A DNA stretch of 64,000 nt from Myxococcales bacterium. GTDB taxonomy: Bacteria > Myxococcota_A > Polyangia > Polyangiales > Polyangiaceae. The translations under genes were made by a program, and so were the position numbers. Shown here in pieces: positions 1 through 7,336 of the stretch (positions are counted from its first letter, which is position 1; each line of letters opens with the position of its first letter). The DNA lies in NCBI GenBank assembly GCA_016794345.1, contig JAEUKE010000026.1, forward strand, positions 1 to 64,000. The letters run 5' to 3'. The notes under the pieces were generated by a model. It did no database searches. It saw only the letters and a list, made by a program, of their open reading frames with translations, and was not told where the DNA came from.

Positions 1-1
1 G

Positions 2-373
2 CAGCCTGACTCTGGCTCCTGTTATGCCGAGCCAAATCTGGAAGTCATCGCGTGGTACTGCAACAATGCGGCAAAGAGCTCCCATCCTGTGGGTCAGAAG
101 GCGCCCAATCCGGCCGGGCTCTTCGACGTGCTTGGGAACGGCATGGAGTGGGTTCACAACGACCCGCAGGGGACGTACGGGAGCGACCCGCTTGTTGATC
201 CGTTCGGCACGATGAACCTGGGTGATACCGCGAGAGTGCTTCGGGGTGGAGGTTGGACCGCCACGAGCGGTGTGCTGCGCGCGGCCTCTCATATCGACGC
301 CACTTGGCACGTGGTCGGCGGATCGATCCGCCTCGCCCGAACGCTCCCTCCTGGCGAGACCTGGCCGCCGTGA
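2..373 (+). CDS. Formylglycine-generating-enzyme (SUMF1/FGE-sulfatase) domain protein, 3' part
   Basis: The reading frame is open from the window edge, so the start lies outside and only the last 123 residues are visible. The motifs NPAGLFDVLGNGMEW and VLRGGGW are the C-terminal signature of the FGE-sulfatase fold, where GLxDxxGNxxEW and RGGSW are conserved; family ends such as RLART follow. Members either convert sulfatase cysteines to formylglycine or, commonly in myxobacteria, serve as C-terminal sensor or binding domains of kinases. The catalytic cysteine region cannot be assessed because the N-terminal half is missing. It converges with the ECF sigma gene across about 120 bp in which I see no further gene. 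Confidence 0.8.
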   Translation, partial: QPDSGSCYAEPNLEVIAWYCNNAAKSSHPVGQKAPNPAGLFDVLGNGMEWVHNDPQGTYGSDPLVDPFGTMNLGDTARVLRGGGWTATSGVLRAASHIDATWHVVGGSIRLARTLPPGETWPP

Positions 374-493
374 GGCGGGGCGGTGCCGAGGAGCGGGAAC
401 CTCGGGCTCCACCGCTCAGTCGACGAGGCAGGTGGTGGACTTGGTCGCTTCTCTGGTTCGGACCCATTGTGGCTTACGGAGCCGCAGCGCACG

Positions 494-1726
494 TTACCCG
501 CGCCGGGCCAGGAATCTCCTGACGCGCGGATTCGTGGTCAAGCCGATCGCTCGTTGGAGCGCGCGCTTCGCTTCGCCATCGCTGCCGGCCATCTTGTGCA
601 GGTGAGCAAGGGCGACCCACCAGGGCTGGTAATTCGCGACGCGTCTCGCGTCGATGGTGAGCAAGATCTCGAGGCCTCGGCTCGGGGAGCCGTCGGCGTG
701 TGCGCTGGCGACGGCCAGGCCGACCGCCGCGCCGATCGTGGGGTGGGGCTCGATCAGCTTGATGTAGAGCCCCACGATGTCCGACCAGGGGACGACGCCG
801 GAGCGTGCCCGATAGCAGTGGGCCGCTTGGATCGCGGCCTCGATCTGGAAGGGGCCTTCGGGACCGAGCTGGGCCGCGCGGCCCAGCGTCTCGTACGCCT
901 CTCGGAGGACCGACGGATCCCATTGCCTGGTGTCTTGCTCGAGCAGTGGGACGAACTCCCCGTCCGGGGTCGATTGAGCGGCGCGGCGCGCCTCGCAGAA
1001 GAGGACGAGGGCGAGGAGCCCCAGGACCTCCGAATGGTTCGGCAGGCTCGCTGCGATCAGGCGGAGGACGCCGACCGCCTCGTCGCGGAGCTCGTCCCGC
1101 TCGTCGCCTTCGGCGAGCGTCCCTTCTCGTCCGATGAAGTAGGCAGCGTAGAGCGCCTCGAGCAGCGCCTCGATTCGCTCGCCGAGATCGGCGGGCTCGG
1201 GGTCTTCGAAGGGGATGCCTGCCTGTCGAATCTTCGCCTTGGCTCGGACGAGACGCTTATTGAGGGTGTCGGCCGGGAGGAGGAACGCGGGCGCTATCGT
1301 CTTCACGTCCAGCCCGAGGACGGTTTGAAGAAGCAGCGCAGGACGGACCGCCACATCGATCGCCGGGTGCGCGCAGACGAGCATGAGCCGGAGCCGGTCG
1401 TCGGGAAATGGCGAACGCTCCTCGGCGTGCTCGAGGCGCGACAGGGTGGCGAGCACCTCCGGTTGTGCTCGAAAGCGTGCATGCCGAGCGTTGTCGAGGA
1501 GCTTGCGGTGTGCGACGGTGGCGAGCCAGCGCTCCGGGGAAGCGGGAATGCCGTCCTCCGGCCAGCGCTCGAGCGCAGACGCGAACGCCTCGGCGAGCGC
1601 GTCCTCCGCCAGCGTGACGTCACGCCAGCGGGTTGCCAGAAACGCGAGGATCTTGCCGTAGGAGTCCCGAGCGGCGCGCTCGGCGGCCGCTCGGGCTCGA
1701 TCGGTGTCGACAGGCTGGTCCGCCAT
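494..1726 (-). CDS. ECF42-type RNA polymerase sigma factor with C-terminal extension
   Basis: A 410-residue sigma-70-family factor. Region 2 lies at about residues 20-95 (DVTLAEDALAEAFASALERW, then PERWLATVAHRKLLD) and region 4 at about 125-180 (LLLQTVLGLDVKTIAPAF). A long helical, TPR-like C-terminal domain follows from about 190 and ends ALQRAIGLTTNPRVRRFL. That extension and the adjacent DGPF-family gene identify the ECF42 group, which has no classical anti-sigma factor; the C-terminal domain is thought to control activity. The gene starts 6 bp after the stop of the DGPF gene, so the two are almost certainly cotranscribed. The + strand ORF over it is a shadow. Confidence 0.9.
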   Translation of the reverse strand: MADQPVDTDRARAAAERAARDSYGKILAFLATRWRDVTLAEDALAEAFASALERWPEDGIPASPERWLATVAHRKLLDNARHARFRAQPEVLATLSRLEHAEERSPFPDDRLRLMLVCAHPAIDVAVRPALLLQTVLGLDVKTIAPAFLLPADTLNKRLVRAKAKIRQAGIPFEDPEPADLGERIEALLEALYAAYFIGREGTLAEGDERDELRDEAVGVLRLIAASLPNHSEVLGLLALVLFCEARRAAQSTPDGEFVPLLEQDTRQWDPSVLREAYETLGRAAQLGPEGPFQIEAAIQAAHCYRARSGVVPWSDIVGLYIKLIEPHPTIGAAVGLAVASAHADGSPSRGLEILLTIDARRVANYQPWWVALAHLHKMAGSDGEAKRALQRAIGLTTNPRVRRFLARRG

Positions 1727-1732
1727 GCCCCG

Positions 1733-2089
1733 TCAGCGCTTCAGGTCTAGAATGGGCCGCACTTCCGTGCTGCCGCTTTCGCTCGAGGGAGAGCGGGCGG
1801 CCCAGACGAGCGCCTCGTCGAGCGAGGGGACATCGATGACCAGGTACCCACCGAGGATCTCCTTCGTGTCGGCGAAGGGGCCGTCCTGGACGAGGCGCTT
1901 GCCGTCGCGAATGCGGACGGTGGTCGCCGTGTGCCCGGGACGGAGGGCGTTGCCGCTCTTCACGACACCGGCGGCGTAGATGGCCGTCATGTACGCCCGC
2001 CAAGACTCCCAATACGGGGCTGATTCCGGGTCGTCGGGCAGGCGGTCGAGATCTTCGGGCGACGAGTTGAAGAGGAGCAGGTATTGCAT
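1733..2089 (-). CDS. YCII/DGPF-family protein, partner of the ECF42 sigma factor
   Basis: A 118-residue alpha/beta-barrel protein beginning MQYLLLFNSSPEDLD. It carries the family-naming DGPF at residues 69-72 (RLVQDGPFADTKEILGGYL) and the later GYLVIDVPSLDEALVWAAR segment. DGPF proteins resemble YCII domains and are the conserved genomic partners and usual targets of ECF42 sigma factors; their biochemical activity is not settled. It is the first gene of a two-gene unit with the sigma factor, so autoregulation of the pair is a reasonable inference. I did not find a convincing ECF promoter by eye. Confidence 0.9.
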   Translation of the reverse strand: MQYLLLFNSSPEDLDRLPDDPESAPYWESWRAYMTAIYAAGVVKSGNALRPGHTATTVRIRDGKRLVQDGPFADTKEILGGYLVIDVPSLDEALVWAARSPSSESGSTEVRPILDLKR

Positions 2090-2105
2090 TGGATGGACCT
2101 TCTGA

Positions 2106-2294
2106 TCACGACCACGGTTTGAGGACCAGTTTGCCAGCGACGGATCGGCTCGCGCGCAAGTCGTGATTCACCCCGGCGGACTCCACCCGTATCAGGATCT
2201 CCCCGGGCCCCGGCGTCGGGACCGGGGCCTCCTCCACGAGGAGCTCTTGGCCGCGGGCGCTCACGCGCGCGCGGCGCATCGTCTTGGGAATCAT
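2106..2294 (-). pseudogene. Zinc-type alcohol dehydrogenase/quinone oxidoreductase remnant with internal deletion
   Basis: The 62-residue frame begins MIPKTMRRARVSARGQELLV and continues to PGPGEILIRVESAGVNHDLR, which is the N-terminal GroES-like start of the medium-chain dehydrogenase/reductase family. It then passes directly into SVAGKLVLKPWS and a stop, which resembles the extreme C-terminus of the same family (GK-[IVL]-VL). About 270 residues, including the whole Rossmann domain, are missing in frame. The product cannot be an enzyme. A codon at 2330 would add 12 residues, but the family start is better matched at 2294. It lies upstream of the DGPF/sigma pair on the same strand. Confidence 0.6.
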
Positions 2295-2397
2295 CGCGTC
2301 CTTTCCGCGCAGCGCCTCCGCTGCGCGCAAGAGAGACGATCGAAGCGGGGCTCAAAGGACCGAGGCGTGTTTCGCGGTCACTCGTGTCACCTCGGGG

Positions 2398-3615
2398 CTA
2401 GCGATGCTGATCGAACAACCTCAGACCGGCCCAGCTACCATCGGGGAGCGGGAATCCGACACACGTCATCCACTCCCCCGTTTTCGGATGTCTGCCTTGC
2501 CTGGCGAACGAGGTCTCCCCCAGGAGCGCGCCGACCTGCTCGAGGAAGGCTTCCAGAACTGGCGCCTTGGGCTTGGGCCCGAGCCACGCCACGAGCTGGA
2601 GCCGGACCTTCCCGGGTAGATCGATGTCCTTCCAGGCGAAGTCGGACGTGGACTTCTTCACCACCTGCACCAGCTCCTCGCGGGTCGAGGCAAAGCTCCA
2701 CGCGAGCAGTGGCAAGCGAGTCTGTCGTAGGGTCGGCCTGACACGTGCGAGCGCCTCTTCCAGCGCCGTTCGTGGGGCCGCGGCGTAGGCGGCGGGAAAG
2801 CTCTTGGCGCGCGCTCTCACCTCGAGCGTCGCCTTGGAGGGGAGGGCTGCTTCGACTAGCTCGCGTTGATCTTCCAGATACGCGTCGAACGCTGCGCGGT
2901 CGCTCGGATGCTTGGCGAGCGGATCCGCTCCGACGATGAGCCCTCGATCGAGCCGGGCGACCGCCCAGCCGAGGGGCGCGCCGCATTGATTGCAGCGCGT
3001 GGCGACGAGCAACTTCCCCGTCTGGGGCGCGCCCTTCTTGGTGCCGGCGAAGGCAGCGATGCGCCCCGGCTCGGGCGCGTACGGAACGTCGTACCCGGGT
3101 GTCCACCCGAGCGTGTAGCCACACGCCTTGCACCGCGCCTTGCACGACGGGCCCTTGGCCGTGCGATACGCCCCGGCGCGGAGGCGGTCGACGAGCAGGT
3201 AGCGCGTCTTCTTGGGATGGTCGTCGACGTCCGCGTAGCCGCTCGGCATGGGGGGGGCCTTTTCCGGAGCCATCGCGGGGCCATACCGGAAGATGCCGTG
3301 GTAGTCGGCGACCTCCGCCACCACCTCGCAGAAGACCGTGACACCGAGCCGCTCGGCGAGATCCGAGGCGAGCGTCGCGTCCGCGAGGTAGCCCGTGCTG
3401 TCGACGAGGGCGATCCAGCCCTTGTCCACCGGCAGGAGCGCCAACCCCAGCTTGCCGCGCTTGGGGGGCTCGGCGCTCGGTTCGAGCTCGGGCTCGTGGG
3501 CAGTTGCAGCCACCAGGCACTTCCGCGCCTCGTAGGAAGCCGCGACCGCTGCCTCGAGAGCCGCGAGCCTCGAGGGCGAGATGTTCACCGCGAGCCAGGA
3601 CGCATTCGTACCCAT
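2398..3615 (-). CDS. Protein of unknown function with zinc-ribbon cysteines
   Basis: A 405-residue protein that I do not recognise. It has no signal peptide or membrane segment. A central region carries CKARCKACGYTLGW and, about 45 residues later, CNQCGAPLGW. These cysteine clusters each precede a G-W pair and look like the two halves of a rubredoxin-like zinc ribbon. The N-terminal part contains an FCEVVAEVADYHGIFRYGPA segment and the C-terminus an EWMTCVGFPLPDGSWAG segment. It is divergent from the small secreted-protein gene at 3717, with about 100 bp between the starts. Coding is supported by strong third-position GC along the whole length. Confidence 0.7.
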   Translation of the reverse strand: MGTNASWLAVNISPSRLAALEAAVAASYEARKCLVAATAHEPELEPSAEPPKRGKLGLALLPVDKGWIALVDSTGYLADATLASDLAERLGVTVFCEVVAEVADYHGIFRYGPAMAPEKAPPMPSGYADVDDHPKKTRYLLVDRLRAGAYRTAKGPSCKARCKACGYTLGWTPGYDVPYAPEPGRIAAFAGTKKGAPQTGKLLVATRCNQCGAPLGWAVARLDRGLIVGADPLAKHPSDRAAFDAYLEDQRELVEAALPSKATLEVRARAKSFPAAYAAAPRTALEEALARVRPTLRQTRLPLLAWSFASTREELVQVVKKSTSDFAWKDIDLPGKVRLQLVAWLGPKPKAPVLEAFLEQVGALLGETSFARQGRHPKTGEWMTCVGFPLPDGSWAGLRLFDQHR

Positions 3616-3716
3616 TGCGACCGGGGAGGTTACCTCGATGCAGCCTCGCCGGGGTGCTCAGCAGCACCGCGAGCCGTGCCTTGGCGCAGGCGCGAAGGAC
3701 GTGTACCTCAGTGAGG

Positions 3717-4178
3717 ATGCTGACCGCTCGCGCGCTCGTTCTCGTGGCCGCCTTCGTCTCCGTCGTGCCTGTCGCCTCCGAGGCGCTCGCCGATTCGCCG
3801 GCGCAATCGAAGCCGAAGGCGAGCAAGGAAGGGGTTATGGCCAGGCGGGCGAAGCTCGCGAAGGCGTCCGTCGCCATTCGCAAGCTCGCCAAGGAGCCCG
3901 TCCCCGAAGGGCTGACCAAGGAGCAAAGGAAAGCGTTCGACGCGGAGGTCGCGAAGCTGGTCCCGCTCGCAGAGGACAACGACAAGGTGGTCGCGTCGAT
4001 CGACAGCGGTCTCTCGGATCCGAAGTCGGACCTCGACTCGCTCTCCGAGCTCGGCGAGGAGCAGCAGCTCAAGCTGCAACGGGCCATGGAGGCCGTTGCC
4101 AAGGCCCTGGCTGCCACGAGCAACTTGCTGAAGAAGCACGCCGATACGGCTCAGTCGATATCGCAGAACCTGAAGTAA
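3717..4178 (+). CDS. Small secreted helical protein of unknown function
   Basis: The start at 3717 is chosen because it gives a clean signal peptide (MLTARALVLVAAFVSVVPVA, then SEALA and a cleavage-like site). A GTG two codons earlier at 3711 is equally possible. The mature part, about 125 residues, is Lys/Ala/Leu-rich and predicted helical by eye (KEQRKAFDAEVAKLVPLAED, EEQQLKLQRAMEAVAKALAA), so a periplasmic coiled-coil-like protein is likely. No family was recognised. The frame is open far upstream to 3504, but that extension is antisense to the preceding gene and lacks a signal sequence. Confidence 0.6.
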   Translation: MLTARALVLVAAFVSVVPVASEALADSPAQSKPKASKEGVMARRAKLAKASVAIRKLAKEPVPEGLTKEQRKAFDAEVAKLVPLAEDNDKVVASIDSGLSDPKSDLDSLSELGEEQQLKLQRAMEAVAKALAATSNLLKKHADTAQSISQNLK

Positions 4179-4201
4179 CGTCTTCGTGCTTGCCGCACGA
4201 G

Positions 4202-4224
4202 CCATGCGCATTCACCATGCGCAT
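4202..4224 (+). promoter_or_regulatory. Two 10-bp direct repeats at the ccdA start, possible operator
   Basis: CCATGCGCAT occurs at 4202-4211 and again at 4215-4224, a 13-bp spacing. Each contains the self-complementary core ATGCGCAT. The first copy includes the proposed ATG of ccdA. Ribbon-helix-helix antitoxins such as CcdA bind short palindromes at their own promoter, so an operator role fits, but this is inference from position and symmetry only. Confidence 0.3.
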
Positions 4225-4461
4225 GTGCCGCGTTCCCTTCCCCGCAAGGCGCCCACGAACGTCTCCGTTCGGGAGGACTACGTCCGCCGAGCCAAGGCTC
4301 TGAAGCTGAACCTTTCGGAGCTGCTCGAGCGGGCCCTCGAGGTCGCGATCCGGGAGGCCGAGCGCGAGGTCTGGCTGAAGGAGAACGAGGCGGCGATCGC
4401 GCAGTACAACGAGCAGGTCGCTCGCCGTGGGGTCTTCAGCCAGGCCCGGCGGCGCTTCTGA
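4204..4461 (+). CDS. ccdA: CcdA-type antitoxin
   Basis: An 85-residue protein with the CcdA layout. A short ribbon-helix-helix N-terminus (APTNVSVREDYVRRAKALKL, then NLSELLERALE) is followed by a charged C-terminal tail (EVWLKENEAAIAQYNEQV, ending GVFSQARRRF), the part that wraps and neutralises CcdB. It is cotranslated with the toxin: its TGA shares one base with the toxin ATG. The start could also be at 4186, but the region before 4204 is not conserved-looking. The preceding gene ends only 25 bp upstream, so transcription could be shared or driven from the repeat-bearing site at 4202-4224. Confidence 0.85.
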   Translation: MRIHHAHVPRSLPRKAPTNVSVREDYVRRAKALKLNLSELLERALEVAIREAEREVWLKENEAAIAQYNEQVARRGVFSQARRRF

Positions 4462-4769
4462 TGGCGCAGTTCGACGTGCACAAGAACGTGCGCGGCGGGG
4501 CGTTTCCGCTCCTCCTCGACGTGCAGGCGAGCCTGCTCTCCAAGCTCGTGACGCGAGTCGTCGTGCCGATGGCGGCCATGAAGAGCTACGGCCCGACACC
4601 GATCAGCCGACTCAACCCCGTCGTGAAGGTTCATGGGGCGAGGTATGTGCTCGTGTTCCAGGAGCTCGCCGCGATCGCCGAGGAGGAGCTGGGCGAGCGG
4701 GTCGGCTCTCTCGCCGCGCATCGCGCCGAGATCGTGGGTGCGCTCGACCTGCTGTTCACAGGAATCTGA
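4461..4769 (+). CDS. ccdB: CcdB-type toxin (gyrase poison)
   Basis: A 102-residue protein with the CcdB signature: MAQFDVHKN at the start, FPLLLDVQASLL, TRVVVPM, the central INP-type segment SRLNPVVKVHG and the LFTGI C-terminus. The family's final W-G-I is represented by TGI here, so the gyrase-contacting tryptophan seen in plasmid F CcdB is absent. Chromosomal CcdB proteins often diverge at this point. It overlaps ccdA by one base. CcdB traps DNA gyrase on DNA unless bound by CcdA. Length is normal, so the pair looks intact. Confidence 0.85.
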   Translation: MAQFDVHKNVRGGAFPLLLDVQASLLSKLVTRVVVPMAAMKSYGPTPISRLNPVVKVHGARYVLVFQELAAIAEEELGERVGSLAAHRAEIVGALDLLFTGI

Positions 4770-4802
4770 AGCGCGCCCTTCTCGGCTCCTTGGTTCGCGC
4801 AA

Positions 4803-4976
4803 GCGAGGGCGGGGACGGGGGGCGCCTTCTCCGAAGCGGAGTGAGTATGTCCCGAAGGCAGCTCCATACCCTCCGGGCTTGGCTCTCGGCGGCCGTGGCA
4901 GGCCGCCGAGCCTTATGCGCCGTAGGGACCGGCGAGACGGAGCGGAGGAGAAGGCGCCCCCCGTCCCCGCCCGAGC
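4803..4976. repeat. 174-bp nested inverted repeat between convergent genes
   Basis: The 30-bp arm at 4803-4832 is complementary to 4947-4976 at 28 of 30 positions; the mismatches are near the outer end. Inside lies a second perfect stem, CTCGGCGGCC / GGCCGCCGAG, around a GTGGCA loop at about 4886-4911. The element fills the space between ccdB (+) and the response regulator (-), ending 2 bp before the latter's stop codon. It may be a bidirectional terminator, a REP/MITE-like mobile repeat, or part of a transcribed structure. The internal segment has no convincing ORF. Confidence 0.75.
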
Positions 4977-4978
4977 GG

Positions 4979-5650
4979 CTAGCGCTCGAGCAACACGTAC
5001 CCCCTCAGCCGCACCGCCTGCAGCCGATCCCCAGCCGGCCCGAGCTTCTTGCGGAGGCGCTTGATGAGCGATTCGAGCGCGTTGTCGGTCACGTCCGCCC
5101 CGTCGCCCCAGCAGCCGGCCGTGAGCTCGGCGCGCGAGAGCACCTTGCCGCACGAGGCGGCCAGCAGGGCGAGCACTCGCAGCTCGCTCGGCGCGAGATC
5201 GAGAGGCTCGCCTCCCACGATCGCCGCCTTCGCCCCCTCGTCGACAAGGATGTCCCCCGCCACGATCCGCCGCGGCGGTGGTGGGTAGAGCGCCCGGCGA
5301 ACGAGGGCCTCGGCCCGAGCGAGGAGGACGTCTGGCCGAGCGCTTTGCTTGGGGAGGAAATCGTCCGCTCCGGCGTCAAGGGCGCGGACCAGGTCGTCCT
5401 GCTCGGTGCGGGCGGTGAGCATCAGCACCGGCACCATCCGACCCGAAGCGCGGAGCTTCTCGACGACCTCCACGCCCTCCTGGTCCGGCAAGTTCCAGTC
5501 GAGCACGAGGAGATCGAAGGAGCGCCGCTCGAGCGCGCGGAGCGCATCTTTCGCCGTCGCTGCCGTCGCGACGGCGTGCCCGCGGCGCTCGAAGACGCGC
5601 CGAACCCCTTCGAGGATCTGGGGGTCGTCGTCGGTTAGCAGGACGTCCAT
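4979..5650 (-). CDS. OmpR/PhoB-family two-component response regulator
   Basis: A 223-residue regulator from the ATG at 5650; a longer frame to 5707 overlaps the divergent kinase start and adds nothing recognisable. The receiver domain starts MDVLLTDDDPQILEGVRRVF, with the phospho-acceptor Asp in LLVLDWNLPDQEG and the conserved T/K positions in VLMLTART and FLPKQSA. The C-terminal winged helix (LAPSELRVLALLAASCGKVL, then SRAELTAGCWG and LIKRLRKKLG) is typical of OmpR DNA-binding domains. It is divergent from the hybrid kinase at 5695, 44 bp apart, and is therefore its likely partner. Confidence 0.92.
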   Translation of the reverse strand: MDVLLTDDDPQILEGVRRVFERRGHAVATAATAKDALRALERRSFDLLVLDWNLPDQEGVEVVEKLRASGRMVPVLMLTARTEQDDLVRALDAGADDFLPKQSARPDVLLARAEALVRRALYPPPPRRIVAGDILVDEGAKAAIVGGEPLDLAPSELRVLALLAASCGKVLSRAELTAGCWGDGADVTDNALESLIKRLRKKLGPAGDRLQAVRLRGYVLLER

Positions 5651-5694
5651 CGTGTCGGTTGCCGAGGCGAGCAGGAGATTGTAGGTCGACTTTC

Positions 5695-7335
5695 GTGGCA
5701 GAGGCACCCACCATCGTCGTGGTCGGCTCGGAGGGGGCGGCTCCGCCCGTCTGGCTCGAGGGCTTGGGCAATCTTCGCGAGGTCGCCAGCACGCGCGCGA
5801 CGGAAGGGGAGGTTCTCGCGGGGACCCTCGACCTGTCCCGGCTCGTGCTCGCCGTGCTCGACGGCGCGGCGCTTCGTCCCCGGGAGATCAGGGAGGCGAT
5901 CCTGAAGGCGGCCCCGCTCGCGGTCGTCGTGTCGACGGCGGGGAGCCCTGCCGAGCCGACCGTTCCCACGGTGGACGAGGCTTCGCTTCGCCTGCTCCTC
6001 GCCGTGGCCAGGAGCGCGGGCGTGCGCTCGGCCGCGGCCGACGTCGCGCTCGCGGCGCTCGGTGCCGGGTATGTCGTGCTCGAGGGCGATCGGTCTCTCG
6101 CGTGGGGTGGCACGAGCGGCATCGGGCTCGCGCGGTCGGGCGCGCCTGTAGACGCGCTCGACGACGACGTGTTCGAGGAGCCCGCCGCGCCGCCGCGGCG
6201 GTTCCGCGTGGCGGGCGAGGGCGGCGAGCGCGTGATCGAGCGGAAGCTCGCCCCGCTCGGCGATAAGCATGACAACTCGGTCATTGTTCACGCCGACGTC
6301 ACGAGCCGCGCCGGCCTCGAGGCTCGGCTCCTGGCCGGGGGCCGCGCCGAGGCGACGAGCCAGCTCGCGCGCGGCGTCGTCCACGACCTGAACAACGCGT
6401 TCTGTGTCATCGCGAGCTTCACCGACCTCCTGCAGGAGAGCTTCGAGGGGGATGACCCGCGCCTGGAGGACGTCCGCGAGATCTCCCGCGCGGGCGCGAA
6501 GGCCACGGCTCTCACCGGCAAGCTCGTCGGCTTCTCGCGCGGCGGTCCCGCGCGAACGGAGAACGTCAACCTGGCGGACGCCGCCCGGCGCGCGGAGCCG
6601 CTCTTCCGGCGCGTCCTCGGGGAGGGAGCGGAGCTCGCGCTCGCGCTCACGTCGACGGAGGCGACCGCGCACTGCGATCCGCTCGAGCTCGAGGCCGTCC
6701 TCACGGGCCTCGCCGGTCAGGCAGGGCGTCGGCTCGACGGGGTGGATGGCGTGGTGACGGTTGGCGTCTCCGAGGATCCGCCGTGGGTGGTCGTTCAGGT
6801 GAGCGCGACCGCGACGGCCGACGGAGCCGATCTCACGCCGCTACCGACGAGCTCGGCGGAGACGGATGCGGCCGCCGCGTTCGCGGCCAAGTACGGCGGT
6901 CGCTTCGAGGGAGGGACGATACGGATGCCCAAGGCGCCGAAGCGTGCGCCGGCGCAGCGTATCCCGCGGGCCAAGATCACCGACCGAGGGCCCGAGACCG
7001 TGCTCGTCCTGGAGGACGAAGCGAGCGTACGGCTCGCGGTGAAGCGTGTCCTCTCCTCGCTCGGCTACGAGGTGCTCGAGGCTCGTCGCGGGGAAGACGC
7101 GCGCGCCCTTGTGGATTCTTGCGACCTGGTCATCGCGGACCTCGTTCTGCCCGGCGAGGGGGGCCTCGAAGCGCTGCGGGCGTTCCACGCACGACGGCCG
7201 GCGCTGCCCGCTCTCGTCCTCACCGGCTACGCCGGCGAGACCGCCTCCAGCGTCGGGGGCTACCCGCTGATCCACAAGCCCTTCGACGCGGCGGAGCTCG
7301 CGCGGCGAGTGCGACAAGCGCTCGACGGAGGGTGA
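5695..7335 (+). CDS. Hybrid sensor histidine kinase with degenerate ATPase domain and C-terminal receiver
   Basis: A 546-residue protein, taking GTG at 5695 as the start (VAEAPTIVVVG). The N-terminal 200 residues are a receiver-like or sensory region without clear motifs. A HisKA-type dimerisation domain follows, with RGVVHDLNNAFCVIASFTDL (His about residue 230). The segment where the HATPase should be (DPLELEAVLTGLAGQAGRRL) lacks the N-box asparagine and I find no DxGxG or GxGL loops, so ATP binding is doubtful. The last 110 residues form a receiver domain with LVLEDEASVRLAVKRVLSSL and a phospho-acceptor in LVIADLVLPGEGG. Together with the divergent OmpR-type regulator it forms a two-component locus. 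Confidence 0.8.
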   Translation: MAEAPTIVVVGSEGAAPPVWLEGLGNLREVASTRATEGEVLAGTLDLSRLVLAVLDGAALRPREIREAILKAAPLAVVVSTAGSPAEPTVPTVDEASLRLLLAVARSAGVRSAAADVALAALGAGYVVLEGDRSLAWGGTSGIGLARSGAPVDALDDDVFEEPAAPPRRFRVAGEGGERVIERKLAPLGDKHDNSVIVHADVTSRAGLEARLLAGGRAEATSQLARGVVHDLNNAFCVIASFTDLLQESFEGDDPRLEDVREISRAGAKATALTGKLVGFSRGGPARTENVNLADAARRAEPLFRRVLGEGAELALALTSTEATAHCDPLELEAVLTGLAGQAGRRLDGVDGVVTVGVSEDPPWVVVQVSATATADGADLTPLPTSSAETDAAAAFAAKYGGRFEGGTIRMPKAPKRAPAQRIPRAKITDRGPETVLVLEDEASVRLAVKRVLSSLGYEVLEARRGEDARALVDSCDLVIADLVLPGEGGLEALRAFHARRPALPALVLTGYAGETASSVGGYPLIHKPFDAAELARRVRQALDGG

Positions 7336-7336
7336 C

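Noticed and set aside
383-1750. 455-residue + strand ORF
   Set aside because: Antisense shadow of the ECF42 sigma gene; the minus frame has recognisable sigma motifs and correct codon bias.
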